64,000 bases of DNA from Hyperoodon ampullatus. Taxonomy: Eukaryota > Chordata > Mammalia > Artiodactyla > Ziphiidae. The position numbers and the translations under genes are program-made. Shown here in pieces: positions 27,709-39,872 of this stretch. Each line of letters begins with the position of its first letter. Position 1 is the stretch's first letter. The stretch spans positions 2,170,001 through 2,234,000 of the forward strand of contig CATKHW010000058.1 of assembly GCA_949752795.1 (NCBI GenBank). The letters are read 5' to 3'. The notes beneath the pieces are model-generated. The model was given only the letters and a program-made list of their open reading frames with translations. It ran no database searches and was not told where the DNA came from.

Positions 27709-29446
27709 CTGGGAAATTCTTTACAATTCCTTCAGGGTCCCTGATGAAACCTGGAATGACACTATCTACAACGACAGCTGGATGTGGCATAAGGAGGGAC
27801 ACTTGGGACTGAGACGATTGGTGAGATTGGGTTTGCAAATGCAGACCCTTTAAATCACAAATGCCTGGCACCCATTCCATGGGCCCCAACTCTCCAGGTT
27901 GAAGGGAATATTACTACAGCTATAACATGTACGGGAAACCTAGAGAATGGGCACACTGTGAATACGAAAGGTTTCTAAAACTCAACGAATAGTCCCTCTC
28001 CTGGTGCTCCGGTTTGACTTTCCATCTGCTTTACTATCAACCAACCAACTTGGAGAGACAGCCCATTTAACCTCCTGGTTCACACAGGTTGCCAATTTGG
28101 CAGAGGATGAAAGGGAAGAGGGAGAACCAATGAGAGAGTAGCTGGTAGTCATTTGGACGGGCACATATCACTGTAATTTCCCGGCAGGAAGAAGAATTAA
28201 CCAAAGTCTCAGCCACTCACCGGGAACCAGTATAGGTCCTGAACCAAAATTTTGGACTTGAGGTCAGCTCACCAAAAACGAGTTGAAAAATGGAGCTCAG
28301 GGGCACAGCAATTCACAAACTGGCCGAGTAATAAAGGACAACTATCGTCCAAAAATCTGTTGAGGGAAGGCAATGAGGCGGACTTGAATGCGAGGCTTAA
28401 TAGCAGGAAACAGATTTCAAGAGGTACGATGGAATTGCATTTAAAGCACAGGAAGAGGGGCACAACTTCAAAAATGATGCCCTTGTCCAAAAAGGGCGTA
28501 TGCGTTTTCACCTGAATATATTCAGGAGAAAACGCATACGCCCTTTTTGGCCAAGCAAGCAAGCGGGCAATGCAAATCTGCACTACAAAGAAGTATCACT
28601 TCCCACAGGTCAAAAGGGACATCCACAAAATGTGTAAAAACCAGAAAGGCAAGACAGGCCCTGTAGAACAGGGAGCCTTGTTATGCTGATGGGCGGGATG
28701 TAAATTGCCAACTGCCTCTCTGGAGGAATGCATTGTGTTCCCTAAAAGAAGTAAAGAACAGAGCTACAGAGCCAAGGGCACTTCCAGTCTAGGGAATATA
28801 CCTTGGGAAATCTGAAAATCAATAATACAGAGCCACCCCAAAATAAGGGCTGCACTGCTTACAAAGACCTCAACTTGGATACACCTTAAGTATCCCAGGA
28901 AATATAAAAATGGTTCAAAAAATTGTGGTACTTACGTACGATGGAATATCCCTCAGCCATGAAATCAATGTCATAAGACCAGTAGCAGCAAAATGGGTGG
29001 ATTCAGGTACGATGATTCTAAGTGAAATAAGTCACACAGAAAAAGAAACTTATCATAAGATATCACTTATGATGATCCTGTAAACATGGCTACACTTGAA
29101 CTGAGTTAGGAAAGAGAACAGTGTCTCATATTTAGAAAACACTCTTATGCCTGCTTAAGGGGGAGGGAGAGGTGGGGTGATGCATAAAACCAGAGTTTGA
29201 TATAAGCACAGGTACCGTTCCAAAAACCAACTATGGAATAGACAAGACCTACACCTTCCTCAGTGAAAGGGACTCAAAACCCCATATTTCCCGCAGAGGA
29301 ATATATCTGACTAGTAAGAATCTTAAAACCTATGTATTGATATGTCTCCATAAGGGAATCAAGTGTGTCTAGACTGGCATAAACATGGCAGCGAGAATCA
29401 GCTCAAGCCCACTATAAAAAGGAATTTCAAAAACAAAACAAAAAAA
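27709..29446 (+). repeat. Monomer U17, type H
   Basis: Palindrome 28482-28555, the same two mismatches as U8. L1 3' block from 28569. Private: 'agagaatgggcac' (~27,945). Confidence 0.93.
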
Positions 29447-31183
29447 CTGGGAAATTCTTTACAATTCCTTCAGGGTCCCTGATGAAACCTGGAATGACTC
29501 TATCTACAACGACAGCTGGATGTGGCATAAGGAGGGACACTTGGGACTGAGAGGATTGGTGAGATTGGGTTTGCAAATGCAGATCCTTTAAATCACAAAT
29601 GCCTGGCACCCATTCCATGGGCCCCAACTCTCCAGGTTGAAGGGAATATTACTCCAGCTATAACATGTACGGGAAACCTAGAGAACGGGCACACTGTGAA
29701 CACGAAAGGTTTCTAAAACTCAACGAATAGTCCCTCTCCTGGTGCTCCGGTTTGACTTTCCATCTGCTTTACTATCAACCAACCAACTTGGAGAGACAGC
29801 CCATTTAACCTCCTGGTTCACACAGGATGCCAATTTGGCAGAGGATGAAAGGGAAGAGGGAGAACCAATGAGAGAGTAGCTGGTAGTCATTTGGACGGGC
29901 ACATATCACTGTAATTTCCCGGCAGGAAGAAGAATTAACCAAAGTCTCAGCCACCCACCGGGAACCAGTATAGGTCCTGAACCAAAATTTTGGACTTGAG
30001 GTCAGCTCACCAAAAACGAGTTGAAAAATGGAGCTCAGGGGCACAGCAATTCACAAACTGGCCGAGTAATAAAGGACAACTATCGTCCCAAAATCTGTTG
30101 AGGGAAGGCAATGAGGCGGACTTGAATGCGAGGCTTAATAGCAGGAAACAGATTTCAAGAGGTACGATGGAATTGCGTTTAAAGCACAGGAAGAGGGGCA
30201 CAACTTCAAAAATGATGCCCTTGTCCAAAAAGGGCGTATGCGTTTTCTCCTGAATATATTCAGGAGAAAACGCATACGCCCTTTTTGGCCAAGCAAGCAA
30301 GCGGGCAATGCAAATCTGCACTACAAAGAAGTATCACTTCCCACATGTCAAAAGGGACATCCACAAAATGTGTAAAAACCAGAAAGGCAAGACAGGCCCT
30401 GGAGAACAGGGAGCCTTGTTATGCTGATGGGCGGGATGTAAATTGCCAACTGCCTCTCTGGAGGAATGCATTGTGTTCCCTAAAAGAAGTAAAGAACAGA
30501 GCTACAGAGCCAAGGCCACTTCCAGTCTAGGGAATATACCTTGGGAAATCTGAAAATCAATAATACAGAGCCACCCCAAAATAAGGGCTGCACTGCTTAC
30601 AAAGACCTCAACTTGGATACACCTTAAGTATCCCAGGAAATATAAAAATGGTTCAAAAAATTGTGGTACTTACGTACGATGGAATATCCCTCAGCCATGA
30701 AATCAATGTCATAAGACCAGTAGCAGCAAAATGGGTGGATTCAGGTACGATGATTCTAAGTGAAATAAGTCACACAGAAAAAGAAACTTATCATAAGATA
30801 TCACTTATGAAGATCCTGTAAACATGGCTACACTTGAACTGAGTTAGGAAAGAGAACAGTGTCTCACATTTAGAAAACACTCTTATGCCTGCTTAAGGGG
30901 GAAGGAGAGGTGGGGTGATGCATAAAACCAGAGTTTGATATAAGCACAGGTACCGTTCCAAAAACCAACTATGGAATAGACAAGACCTACACCTTCCTCA
31001 GTGAAAGGGACTCAAAATCCCAATTTCCCGCAGAGGAATATATCTGACTAGTAAGAATCTTAAAACCTATGTATTGATATGTCTGTGTAAGGGAAACAAG
31101 TGTGTCTAGACAGGCATAAACATGGCAGCGAGAATCAGCTCAAACCCACTATAAAAAGGAATTTCAAAAACAAAACAAAAAAA
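29447..31183 (+). repeat. Monomer U18, type A
   Basis: Palindrome 30220-30293, one mismatch (GTCC). L1 3' block from 30307. The left part matches U9. In the 3' UTR it has 'cctgtaaacatgg' and 'ctcacatttag', where U1 and U9 have 'cctataaac' and 'ctcatattt', suggesting a small conversion patch. Confidence 0.93.
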
Positions 31184-32921
31184 CTGGGAAATTCTTTACA
31201 ATTCCTTCAGGGTCTCTGATGAAACCTGGAATGACCCTATCTACAACGACAGCTGGATGTGGCATAAGGAGGGACACTTGGGACAGAGACGATTGGTGAG
31301 ATTGGGTGAGCAAATGCAGACCCTTTAAATCACAAATGCCTGGCACCCATTCCATGGGCCCCAACTCTCCTGGTTGAAGGGAATATTACTACAGCTATAA
31401 CATGTACGGGAAACCTAGAGAACGGACACACTGTGAATACGAAAGGTTTCTAAAACTCAACGAATAGTCCCTCTCCTGGTGCTCCGGTTTAACTTTTCAT
31501 CTGCTTTACTATCAACCTCCCATCTTGGAGAGACAGCCCCTTTGTCCTCCTGGTTCACACAGGTTGCCAATTTGGCAGAGGATGAAAGGGAAGAGGGAGA
31601 ACCAATGAGAGAGTAGCTGTTAGGCATTTGGACGGGCACATATCACTGTAATTTCCCGGCAGGAAGAAGAATTAAACAAAGTCTCAGACACCCACCGGGA
31701 ACCAGTATAAGTCCTGAACCAAAATTTTGGACTTGCTGTCAGCTCACCAAAATCGAGTTGAAAAATGGAGCTCAGGGGCACAGCAATTCACAAACTGGCC
31801 GAGTAATAAAAGACAACTATCGTCCAAAAATCTGTTGAGCGAAGGCAACGAGGCGGACTTGAAAGCAAGGCATAATAGCAGGAAACAGATTTCAAGAGGT
31901 ACGTTGGAATCGCCTTTAAAGCACAGGAAGAGGGGCACAACTTCGACAATGATGCACTTGGCCAAAAAGGGCGTATGCGTTTTCTCCTGAATATATTCAG
32001 GAGAAAATGCATACGCACATTTTGGCCAAGCAAGCAAGCGGGCAATGCAAATCTGCACTACAAAGAAGTATCACTTCCCACCGGTCAAAAGGGACATCCA
32101 CAAAATGTGTAAAAACCAGAAAGGCAAGACAGGCCCTGGAGAACAGGGAGCCTTGTTATGCTGATGGGCGGGATGTAAATTGCCAACTGCCTCTCTGGAG
32201 GTTTGCATTGTGTTCCCTAAAACAAGTAAACAACAGAGCTACAGAGCCAAGGGCACTTCCAGTCTAGGGAATATACCTTGGGAAAACTGAAAATCAATAA
32301 GACAGAGCCACTCCAAAATTTAGGGCTGCACTGCTTATAAGGACCTCAACTTGGGTACACCTTAAATATCCCAGGAAATATAAAAATGGTTCAAAAAATT
32401 GTGGTACTTACGTACGATGGAATATCCCTCAGCCATGAAATCAATGTCATAAGACCAGTAGCAGCAAAATGGGTGGATTCAGGTACGATGATTCTAAGTG
32501 AAATAAGTCACACAGAAAAAGAAACTTATCATAAGATATCACTTATGAAGATCCTATAAACATGGCGACACTTGAACTGAGATAGGAAAGAGAACAGTGT
32601 CTCATATTTAGAAAACACTCTTATGCCTGCTTAAGGGGGAAGGAAAGGTGGGGTGATGCATAAAACCAGAGTTTGATATAAGCACAGGTACCGTTCCAAA
32701 AACCAACTATGGAATAGACAAGACCTAAACCTTCCTCAGTGAAAGGGACTTAAAACACCATATTTCCCGCAGAGGAATATATCTGACTAGTAATAATATT
32801 AAAACCTATGTATTGATATTTCTCCATAAGGGAAACAAGTGTGTCTAGACTGTCATAAACATGGCAGCGAGAATCAGCTCAAACGCACTATAAAAAGGAA
32901 TTTCAAAAACAAAAAAAAAAA
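31184..32921 (+). repeat. Monomer U19, type B with a foreign patch
   Basis: Palindrome 31957-32030, three mismatches as in U10. L1 3' block from 32044. Between ~32,190 and ~32,400 it leaves type B: 'gaggtttgcattg', 'ccactccaaaattt' and 'gcttataagg' resemble U23 in domain 2. It returns to B at 'ggcgacacttg' (~32,566). Confidence 0.93.
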
Positions 32922-34658
32922 CTGGGAAATTCTTTACAATTCCTTCAGGGTATCTGATGAAACCTGGAATGACCCTATCTACAACGACAGCTGGATGTGG
33001 CATAAAGCTGGACACTTGGGACTGAGAGAATTGGTGATATTGGGTGAGCAAATGCAGACCCTTCAAATCACAAATGCCTGGCACCCGTTCCATGGGCCCC
33101 AACTCTCCAGGTTGAAGGGAATATTACTCCAGCTATAACATGTACGGGAAACCTAGAGAACGGACACACTGTGAATACGAAAGGTTTCTAAAACTCAACG
33201 AATAGTCCCTCTCCTGGTGCTCCGGTTTGACTTTCCATCTGCTTTACTATCAACCTCCCAACTCGGAGAGACCGCCCCTTTAACCTCCTGCTTCACACAC
33301 GTTGCCAAATTGGCAGAGGATGAAAGTGAAGAGGGAGAACCAATGAGAGAGTAGCTGTTAGGCATTTGGACGGGCACATATCACTGTAATTTCCCGGCAG
33401 GAAGAAGAATTAACCAAAGTCTCAGCCACCCACCGGGAACCAGTATAGGTCCTGAACCAAAATTTTGGACTTGCAGTCAGCTCACCAAAAACGAGTTGAA
33501 AAATGGAGCTCAGGGGCACAGCAATTCACAAACTGGCCGAGTAATAAAGGACAACTATCGTCCAAAAATCTATTGAGGGAAGGCAACGAGGCGGACTTGA
33601 AAGCGAGGCAGAATAGCAGGAAACAGATTTCAAGAGGTACGTTGGAATCGCCTTTAAAGCACAGGAAGAAGGGCACAACTTCGACAATGATGCCCTTGGC
33701 CAAAAAGGGCGTATGCGTTTTCTCCTGAATATATTCAGGAGAAAACGCATACGCCCTTTTTGGCCAAGCAAGCAAGCGGACAATGCAAATCTGCACTACA
33801 AAGAAGTATCACTTCCCACCGGTCAAAAGGGACATCCACAAAATGTGTAAAAACCAGAAAGGCAAGGCAGGCCCTGGAGAACAGGGAGCCTTGTTATGCT
33901 GATGGGCGGGATGTAAATTGCCAACTGCCTCTCTGGAGGAGTGCATTGTGTTCCCTAAAACAAGTAAAGAACAGAGCTACAGAGCCAAGGGCACTTCCAG
34001 TCTAGGGAATATACCTTGGGAAAACTGAAAATCAATAATACAGAGCCACCCCAAAATTAGGGCTGCACTGCTTACAAAGACCTCAACTTGGATACACCTT
34101 AAGTATCCCAGGAAATATAAAAATGGTTCAAAAATTTGTGGTACTTATGTACGATGGAATATCCCTCAGCCATGAAATCAATGCCATAAGACCAGTAGCA
34201 GCAAAATGGGTGGATTCAGGTACGATGATTCTAAGTGAAATAAGTCACACAGAAAAAGAAAATATCATAAGATATCACTTATGAAGATCCTGTAAACATG
34301 GCTACAATTGAACTGAGTTAGGAAATAGAACAGTGTCTCTCATTTAGAAAACACTCTTATGCCTGCTTAAGGGGGAAGGAGAGGTGGGGTGATGCATACA
34401 ACCAGAGTTTGATATAAGCACACGTACCGTTCCAAAAACCAACTATGGAATAGACAAGACCTACACCTTCCTCAGTGAAAGGGACTCAAAACACCATATT
34501 TCCCACAGAGGAATATATCTGACTAGTAAGAATCTTAAAACCTATGTATTGATATGTCTCCGTAAGGGAATCAAGTGTGTCTAGACTGGCATAAACATGG
34601 CAGCGAGAATCAGCTCAAACCCAGTATAAAAAGGAATTTCAAAAACAAAACCAAAAAA
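32922..34658 (+). repeat. Monomer U20, type C
   Basis: Palindrome 33695-33768, perfect. L1 3' block from 33782. Near twin of U11. Private: 'tttcccacagagg' (~34,500). The tail has the 'ccaaaaaac' form. Confidence 0.93.
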
Positions 34659-36394
34659 CTGGGAAATTCTTTACAATTCCTTCAGGGTCTCTGATGAAAC
34701 CGGAATGACCCTATCTACAACGACAGCTGGATGTGGCATAAGGCTGGACACTTGGGACTGAGACGATTGGTGAGATTGGGTGAGCAAATGCAGACCCTTT
34801 AAAGCACAAATGCTTGGCACCCATTCCATGAGTCCCAACTCTCCAGGTTGAAGGGAATATTACTACAGCTATAACATGTACGGGAAACCTAGAGAACGGA
34901 CACACTGTGAATACGAAAGGTTTCTAAAACTCAACGAATAGTCCCTGTACTGGTGCTCCGGTTTGACTTTCCATCTGCTTTACTATCAACCTCCCAACTT
35001 GGAGAGACAGCCCCTTTAACCTCCTGGTTCGCACAGGTTGCCAATTTGGCAGAGGATGAAAGGGAAGAGGGAGAACCAATGAGAGAATAGCTGTTAGGCA
35101 TTTGGACGGGCACATATCACTGTAATTTCCCGGCAGGAAGAAGAATTAACCAAAGTCTCAGCCCCCCACCGGAAACCAGCATAGGTCCTGAACCAAAATT
35201 TTGGACTTGAGGTCAGCTCACCAAAAACGAGTTGAAAAATGGAGCTAGGGGCACAGCAATTCACAAACTGGCCGAGTAATAAAGGACAACTATCGTCAAA
35301 AATCTGTTGAGGGAAGGCAACGAGGCGGACTTGAAAGCAAGGCAGAATAGCAGGAAACAGATTTCAAGAGGTACGTTGGAATCGCCTTTAAAGCACAGGA
35401 AGAGGGGCACAACTTCGACAATGATGCACTTGGCCAAAAAGGTCGTATGCGTTTTCTCCTGAATATATTCAGGAGAAAATGCATACACACATTTTGGCCA
35501 AGCAAGCAGGCGGGCAATGCAAATCTGCACTACAAAGAAGTATCACTTCCCACCAGTCAAAAGGGACATCCACAAAATGTGTAAAAACCAGAAAGGCAAG
35601 ACAGGCCCTGGAGAACAGGGAGCCTTGTTATGCTGATGGGCGGGATGTAAATTGCCACCTGCCTCTCTGGAGGAGTGCATTGTGTTCCCTAAAACAAGTA
35701 AACAACAGAGCTACAGAGCCAAGGGCACTTCCAGTCTAGGGAATATACCTTGGGAAAACTGAAAATCAAAAAGACACAGCCACCCCAAAATTTAGGGCTG
35801 CACTGCTTACAAGGACCTCAACTTGGGTACACCTTAAATATCCCAGGAAATATAAAAATGGTTCAAAAAATTGTGGTACTTACGTACGATGGAATATCCC
35901 TCAGCCATGAAATCAATGCCATAAGACCAGTAGCAGCAAAATGGGTGGATTCAGGTACGATGATTCTAAGTGAAATAAGTCACAGAGAAAAATAAACTTA
36001 TCATAAGATATCACTTATGAAGATCCTGTAAACATGGCTACACTTGAACTGAGTTAGGAAAGAGATCAGTGTCTCACATTTAGAAAGTACTCTTAAGCCT
36101 GCTTCAGCCGGAAGGAGAGGTGGGGTGATGCATAAAAACAGAGTTTGATATAAGCAAAGGGACCATTCCAAAAACCAACTATGGAATAGACAAGACCTAC
36201 ACCTTCCTCAGTGAAAGGGACTCAAAACCCCATATTTCCCGCAGAGGAATATATCTGACTAGTAAGAATCTTAAAACCTATGTATTGATATGTCTCCGTA
36301 AGGGAATCAAGTGTGTCTAGACTGGCATAAACATGGCAGCGAGAATCAGCTCAAACCCACTATAAAAAGGAATTTCAAATACAAAACAAAAAAA
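34659..36394 (+). repeat. Monomer U21, type D switching to domain 2
   Basis: Palindrome 35429-35502, five mismatches (D type plus 'catacacac'). L1 3' block from 35516. D-like up to ~35,555, then 'aaaatgtgt', 'gaggagtgcattg' and 'atcaaaaagacac' are domain-2 states. The 3' UTR has private changes ('gagatcagtg', 'gaaagtactcttaagcc', 'cttcagccgg'). Confidence 0.92.
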
Positions 36395-38133
36395 CTGGGA
36401 AATTCTTTACAATTCCTTCAGGGTCTCTGATGAAACCTGGAATGACCATATCTACAACGACAGCTGGATGTGGCATAAGGCTGGACACTTGGGACTGAGA
36501 AGATTGGTGAGATTGGGTGAACAAATGCAGACCCTTTTAAGCAATAATGCATGGCACCCATTCAATGGGTCCCAGCTCTCCAGGTTGAAGGGAATATTAC
36601 TACAGTTATAACATGTACGGGAAACCTAGAGAACGGACACACTGTGAATACGAAAGGTTTCTAAAACTCAACGAATAGTCCCTCTCCTGGTGCTCCGGTT
36701 TGCCTTTCCATCTGCTTTACTATCAACCTCCCAACTTGGAGAGACAGACCCTTTAACCTCCTGGTTCGCACAGGTTGCCAATTTGGCAGAGGATGAAAGG
36801 GAAGAGGGAGAACCAATGAGAGAGTACCTGATAGGCATTTGGACGGGCACATATCACTGTAATTTCCCGGCAGGAAGAAGAATTAACCAAAGTCTCAGCC
36901 ACCTACCGGGAACCAGTATAGGTCCTGAACCAAAATTTTGGACCTGCGGTCAGCTCACCAAAAACGACTGGAAAAATGGAGCTCAGGGGCACAGCAATTC
37001 ACAAACTGGCCGAGTAATAAAGGACAACTATCGTCCAAAAATCTGTTGAGGGAAGGCAACGAGGCGGACTTGGAAGCGAGACAGAATAGCAGGAAACAGA
37101 TTTCAAGAGGTACGTTGGAATCGCCTTTAAAGCACAGGAAGTGGGGCACAACTTCGACAATGATGCACGTGGCCATAAAGGGCGTATGCGTTTTCTCCTG
37201 CATATATTCAAGAGAAAACACATACGCCCTTTTTGGCCAAGAAAGCAAGCGGGCAATGCAAATCTGCACTACAAAGAAGTATCACTTCCCACCGGTCAAA
37301 AGGGACATCCACAAAATGTGTAAAAACCAGAAAGGCAAGACAGGCCCTGGAGAACAGGGAGCCTTGTTATGCTGATGGGCGGGATGTAAATTATCAACTG
37401 CCTCTCTGGAGGAGTACATTGTGTTCCCTAAAACAAGTAAAGAACAGAGCTACAGAGCCAAGGGCACTTCCAGTCTTGGGAATATACCTTGGGAAAACTG
37501 AAAATCAAAAAGACACAGCCACCCCAAAATTTAGGGCTGCACTGCTTACAAGGACCTCAACTTGGGTACACCTTAAGTATCCCAGGAAATATAAAAATGG
37601 TTCAAAAAATTGTGGTACTTACGTACGATGGAATATCCCTCACCCATGAAATCAATGTCATAAGACCAGTAGCAGCAAAATGGGTGGATTCAGGTACGAT
37701 GATTCTAAGTGAAATAAGTCACACAGAAAAAGAAACTTATCATAAGATATCACTTATGAAGATCCTGTAAACATGGCTACACTTGAACTGAGTTAGGAAA
37801 GAGAACAGTGTCTCACATTTAGAAAACACTCTTATGCCTGCTTAAGGGGGAAGGAGAGGTGGGGTGATGCATAAAACCAGAGTTTGATATAAGCACAGGT
37901 ACCGTTCCAAAAACCAACTATGGAATAGACAAGACCTACACCTTCCTCAGTGAAAGGGACTCAAAACCCCATATTTCCCGCAGAGGAATATATCTGACTA
38001 GTAAGAATCTTAAAACCTATGTATTGATATGTCCCCGTAAGGGAATCAAGTGTGTCTAGACTGGCATAAACATGGCAGCGAGAATCAGCTCAAACCCACT
38101 ATAAAAAGGAATTTCAAAAACAAAACCAAAAAA
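36395..38133 (+). repeat. Monomer U22, divergent edge unit
   Basis: Palindrome 37168-37241, five mismatches, including the centre ('cctgcatatattcaag'). The change removes the in-frame stop there, so a 145-codon + frame (36938-37375) runs through into ORF2 codons. L1 3' block from 37255; 93-codon end at 37489-37770. A 119-codon frame (36690-37049) is open because 'gagagtac' replaces 'gagagtag'. Confidence 0.92.
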
Positions 38134-39872
38134 CTGGGAAATTCTTTACATTTCCTTCAGGGTCTCTGATGAAACCTGGAATGACCCTATCTACAACGAC
38201 AGCTGGAGGTGGCATAAGGCTGGACACTTGGGACTGAGAGGACTGGTGAGATTGGGTGAACAAATGCATACCATTTAAAGCAATAATGCATGGCACACAT
38301 TCCATGGGTCCCAACTCTCCAGGTTGAATGGAATATTACTACAGTTATAACATGTACGGGAAACCTAGAGAACGGACACACTGTGAATACGAAAGGTTTC
38401 TAAAACTCAACGAATAGTCCCTCTCCTGGTGCTCCGGTTTGACTTTCCATCTGCTTTACTATCAACCTCCCAACTTGGAGAGACAGCCCCTTTAACCTCC
38501 TGGTTCGCACAGGTTGACAATTTGGCAGAGGATGAAAGGGAAGAGGGAGAACCAATGAGAGAGTAGCTGTTAGGCATTTGGACGGGCACATATCACTGTA
38601 ATTTCCCGGCAGGAAGAAGAATTAACCAAAGTCTCAGCCACCCACCGGGAACCAGTATAGGTCCTGAACCAAAATTTGGGACTTGCGGTCAGCTCACCTA
38701 AAACGAGTTGAAAAATGGAGCTCAGGGGCACAGCAATTCACAAACTCGCTGAGTAATAAAGGACAACTATCGTCCAAAAATCTGTTGAGGGAAGGCAACG
38801 AGGCGGACTTGAAAGCGAGGCAGTATAGCAGGAAACAGATTTCAAGAGGTACGTTGGAATTGCCTTTAAAGCACAGGAAGAGGGGCACAACTTCGACAAT
38901 GATGCACTTGGCCAAAAAGGGCGTATGCGTTTTCTCCTGAATATATTCAGGAGAAAACGCATACGCCCTTTTTGGCCAAGCAAGCAAGCGGGCAATGCAA
39001 ATCTGCACTACAAAGAAGTATCACTTCCCACCGGTCAAAAGGGACATCCACAAAATGTGTAAAAACCAGAAAGGCAAGACAGGCCCTGGAGAACAGGGAG
39101 CCTTGTTATGCTGATGGGCGGGATGTAAATTGCCAACTGCCTCTCTGGAGGTGTGCATTGTGTTCCCTAAAACAAGTAAACAACAGAGCTACAGAGCCAA
39201 GGGCACTTCCAGTCTAGGGAATATACCTTGGGAAAACTGAAAATCAATAAGACAGAGCCACTCCAAAATTTAGGGCTGCTCTGCTTATAAGGACCTCAAC
39301 TTGGGTACACCTTAAATATCCCAGGAAATATAAAAATGGTTCAAAAAATTGTGGTACTTACGTACGATGGAATATCCCTCAGCCATGAAATCAATGTCAT
39401 AAGACCAGTAGCAGCAAAATGGGTGGATTCAGGTACGATGATTCTAAGTGAAATAAGTCACACAGAAAAAGAAACTTATCATAAGATATCACTTATGAAG
39501 ATCCTGTAAACATGGCTACACTTGAACTGAGTTAGGAAAGAGAACAGTGTCTCACATTTAGAAAACACTCTTATGCCTGCTTAAGGGGGAAAGAGAGGTG
39601 GGGTGATGCATAAAACCAGAGTTTGATATAAGCACAGGTACCGTTTCAAATACCAACTATGGAATAGACAAGACCTACACCTTCCTCAGTGAAAGGGACT
39701 CAAAATCCCATATTTCCCGCAGAGGAATATATCTGACTAGTAAGAATCTTAAAACCTATGTATTGATATGTCTCCGTAAGGGAATCAAGTGTGTCTAGAC
39801 TGGCATAAACATGGCAGCGAGAATCAGCTCAAACCCACTATAAAAAGGAATTTCAAAAACAAAACAAAAAAA
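38134..39872 (+). repeat. Monomer U23, domain 2
   Basis: Palindrome 38907-38980, perfect. L1 3' block from 38994. Carries 'cacctaaaacgag' like the U24 family but not 'ccaaatatctg'. Private: 'aaatttgggac', 'aaactcgctgag', 'gctggaggtgg'. Confidence 0.93.

Larger units (their letters stand above)
13808..29446 (+). repeat. HOR copy 2 (U9-U17, nine monomers: A B C [extra] D E F G H)
   Basis: The order is that of copy 1, with one additional mosaic monomer (U12, 19018-20755) between C and D. The block U4-U11 (5118-19017) and the block U13-U20 (20756-34658) match unit by unit at an offset of about 15,638 bp. By eye, paired units such as U7 and U16 show only a handful of substitutions over 1.7 kb. 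Confidence 0.85.
1..35560 (+). repeat. Array domain 1: eight-monomer HOR (types A-H, ~13.9 kb)
   Basis: Monomer types recur in fixed order A-B-C-D-E-F-G-H. Type A palindromes start at 679, 14581 and 30220, so the spacing is 13,902 bp (eight units) and then 15,639 bp (nine units, because U12 is extra). Corresponding units share private variants, for example the altered right palindrome arm of D (U4, U13, U21) and the G-for-T change giving 'aaatgttgg' in F (U6, U12, U15). Copies 2 and 3 are closer to each other than to copy 1 in A-C; for example U10 and U19 share 'agtataagtcc'. Confidence 0.88.
29447..35560 (+). repeat. HOR copy 3, truncated (U18-U21, types A B C and most of D)
   Basis: A, B and C units are followed by a D unit whose left part and palindrome are typical D. 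Downstream of about 35,575 the sequence no longer follows D: 'aaaatgtgt' replaces D's 'aaaatatgt', and 'gaaaatcaaaaagacac' appears near 35,760. HOR order ends here and does not resume. Confidence 0.8.
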
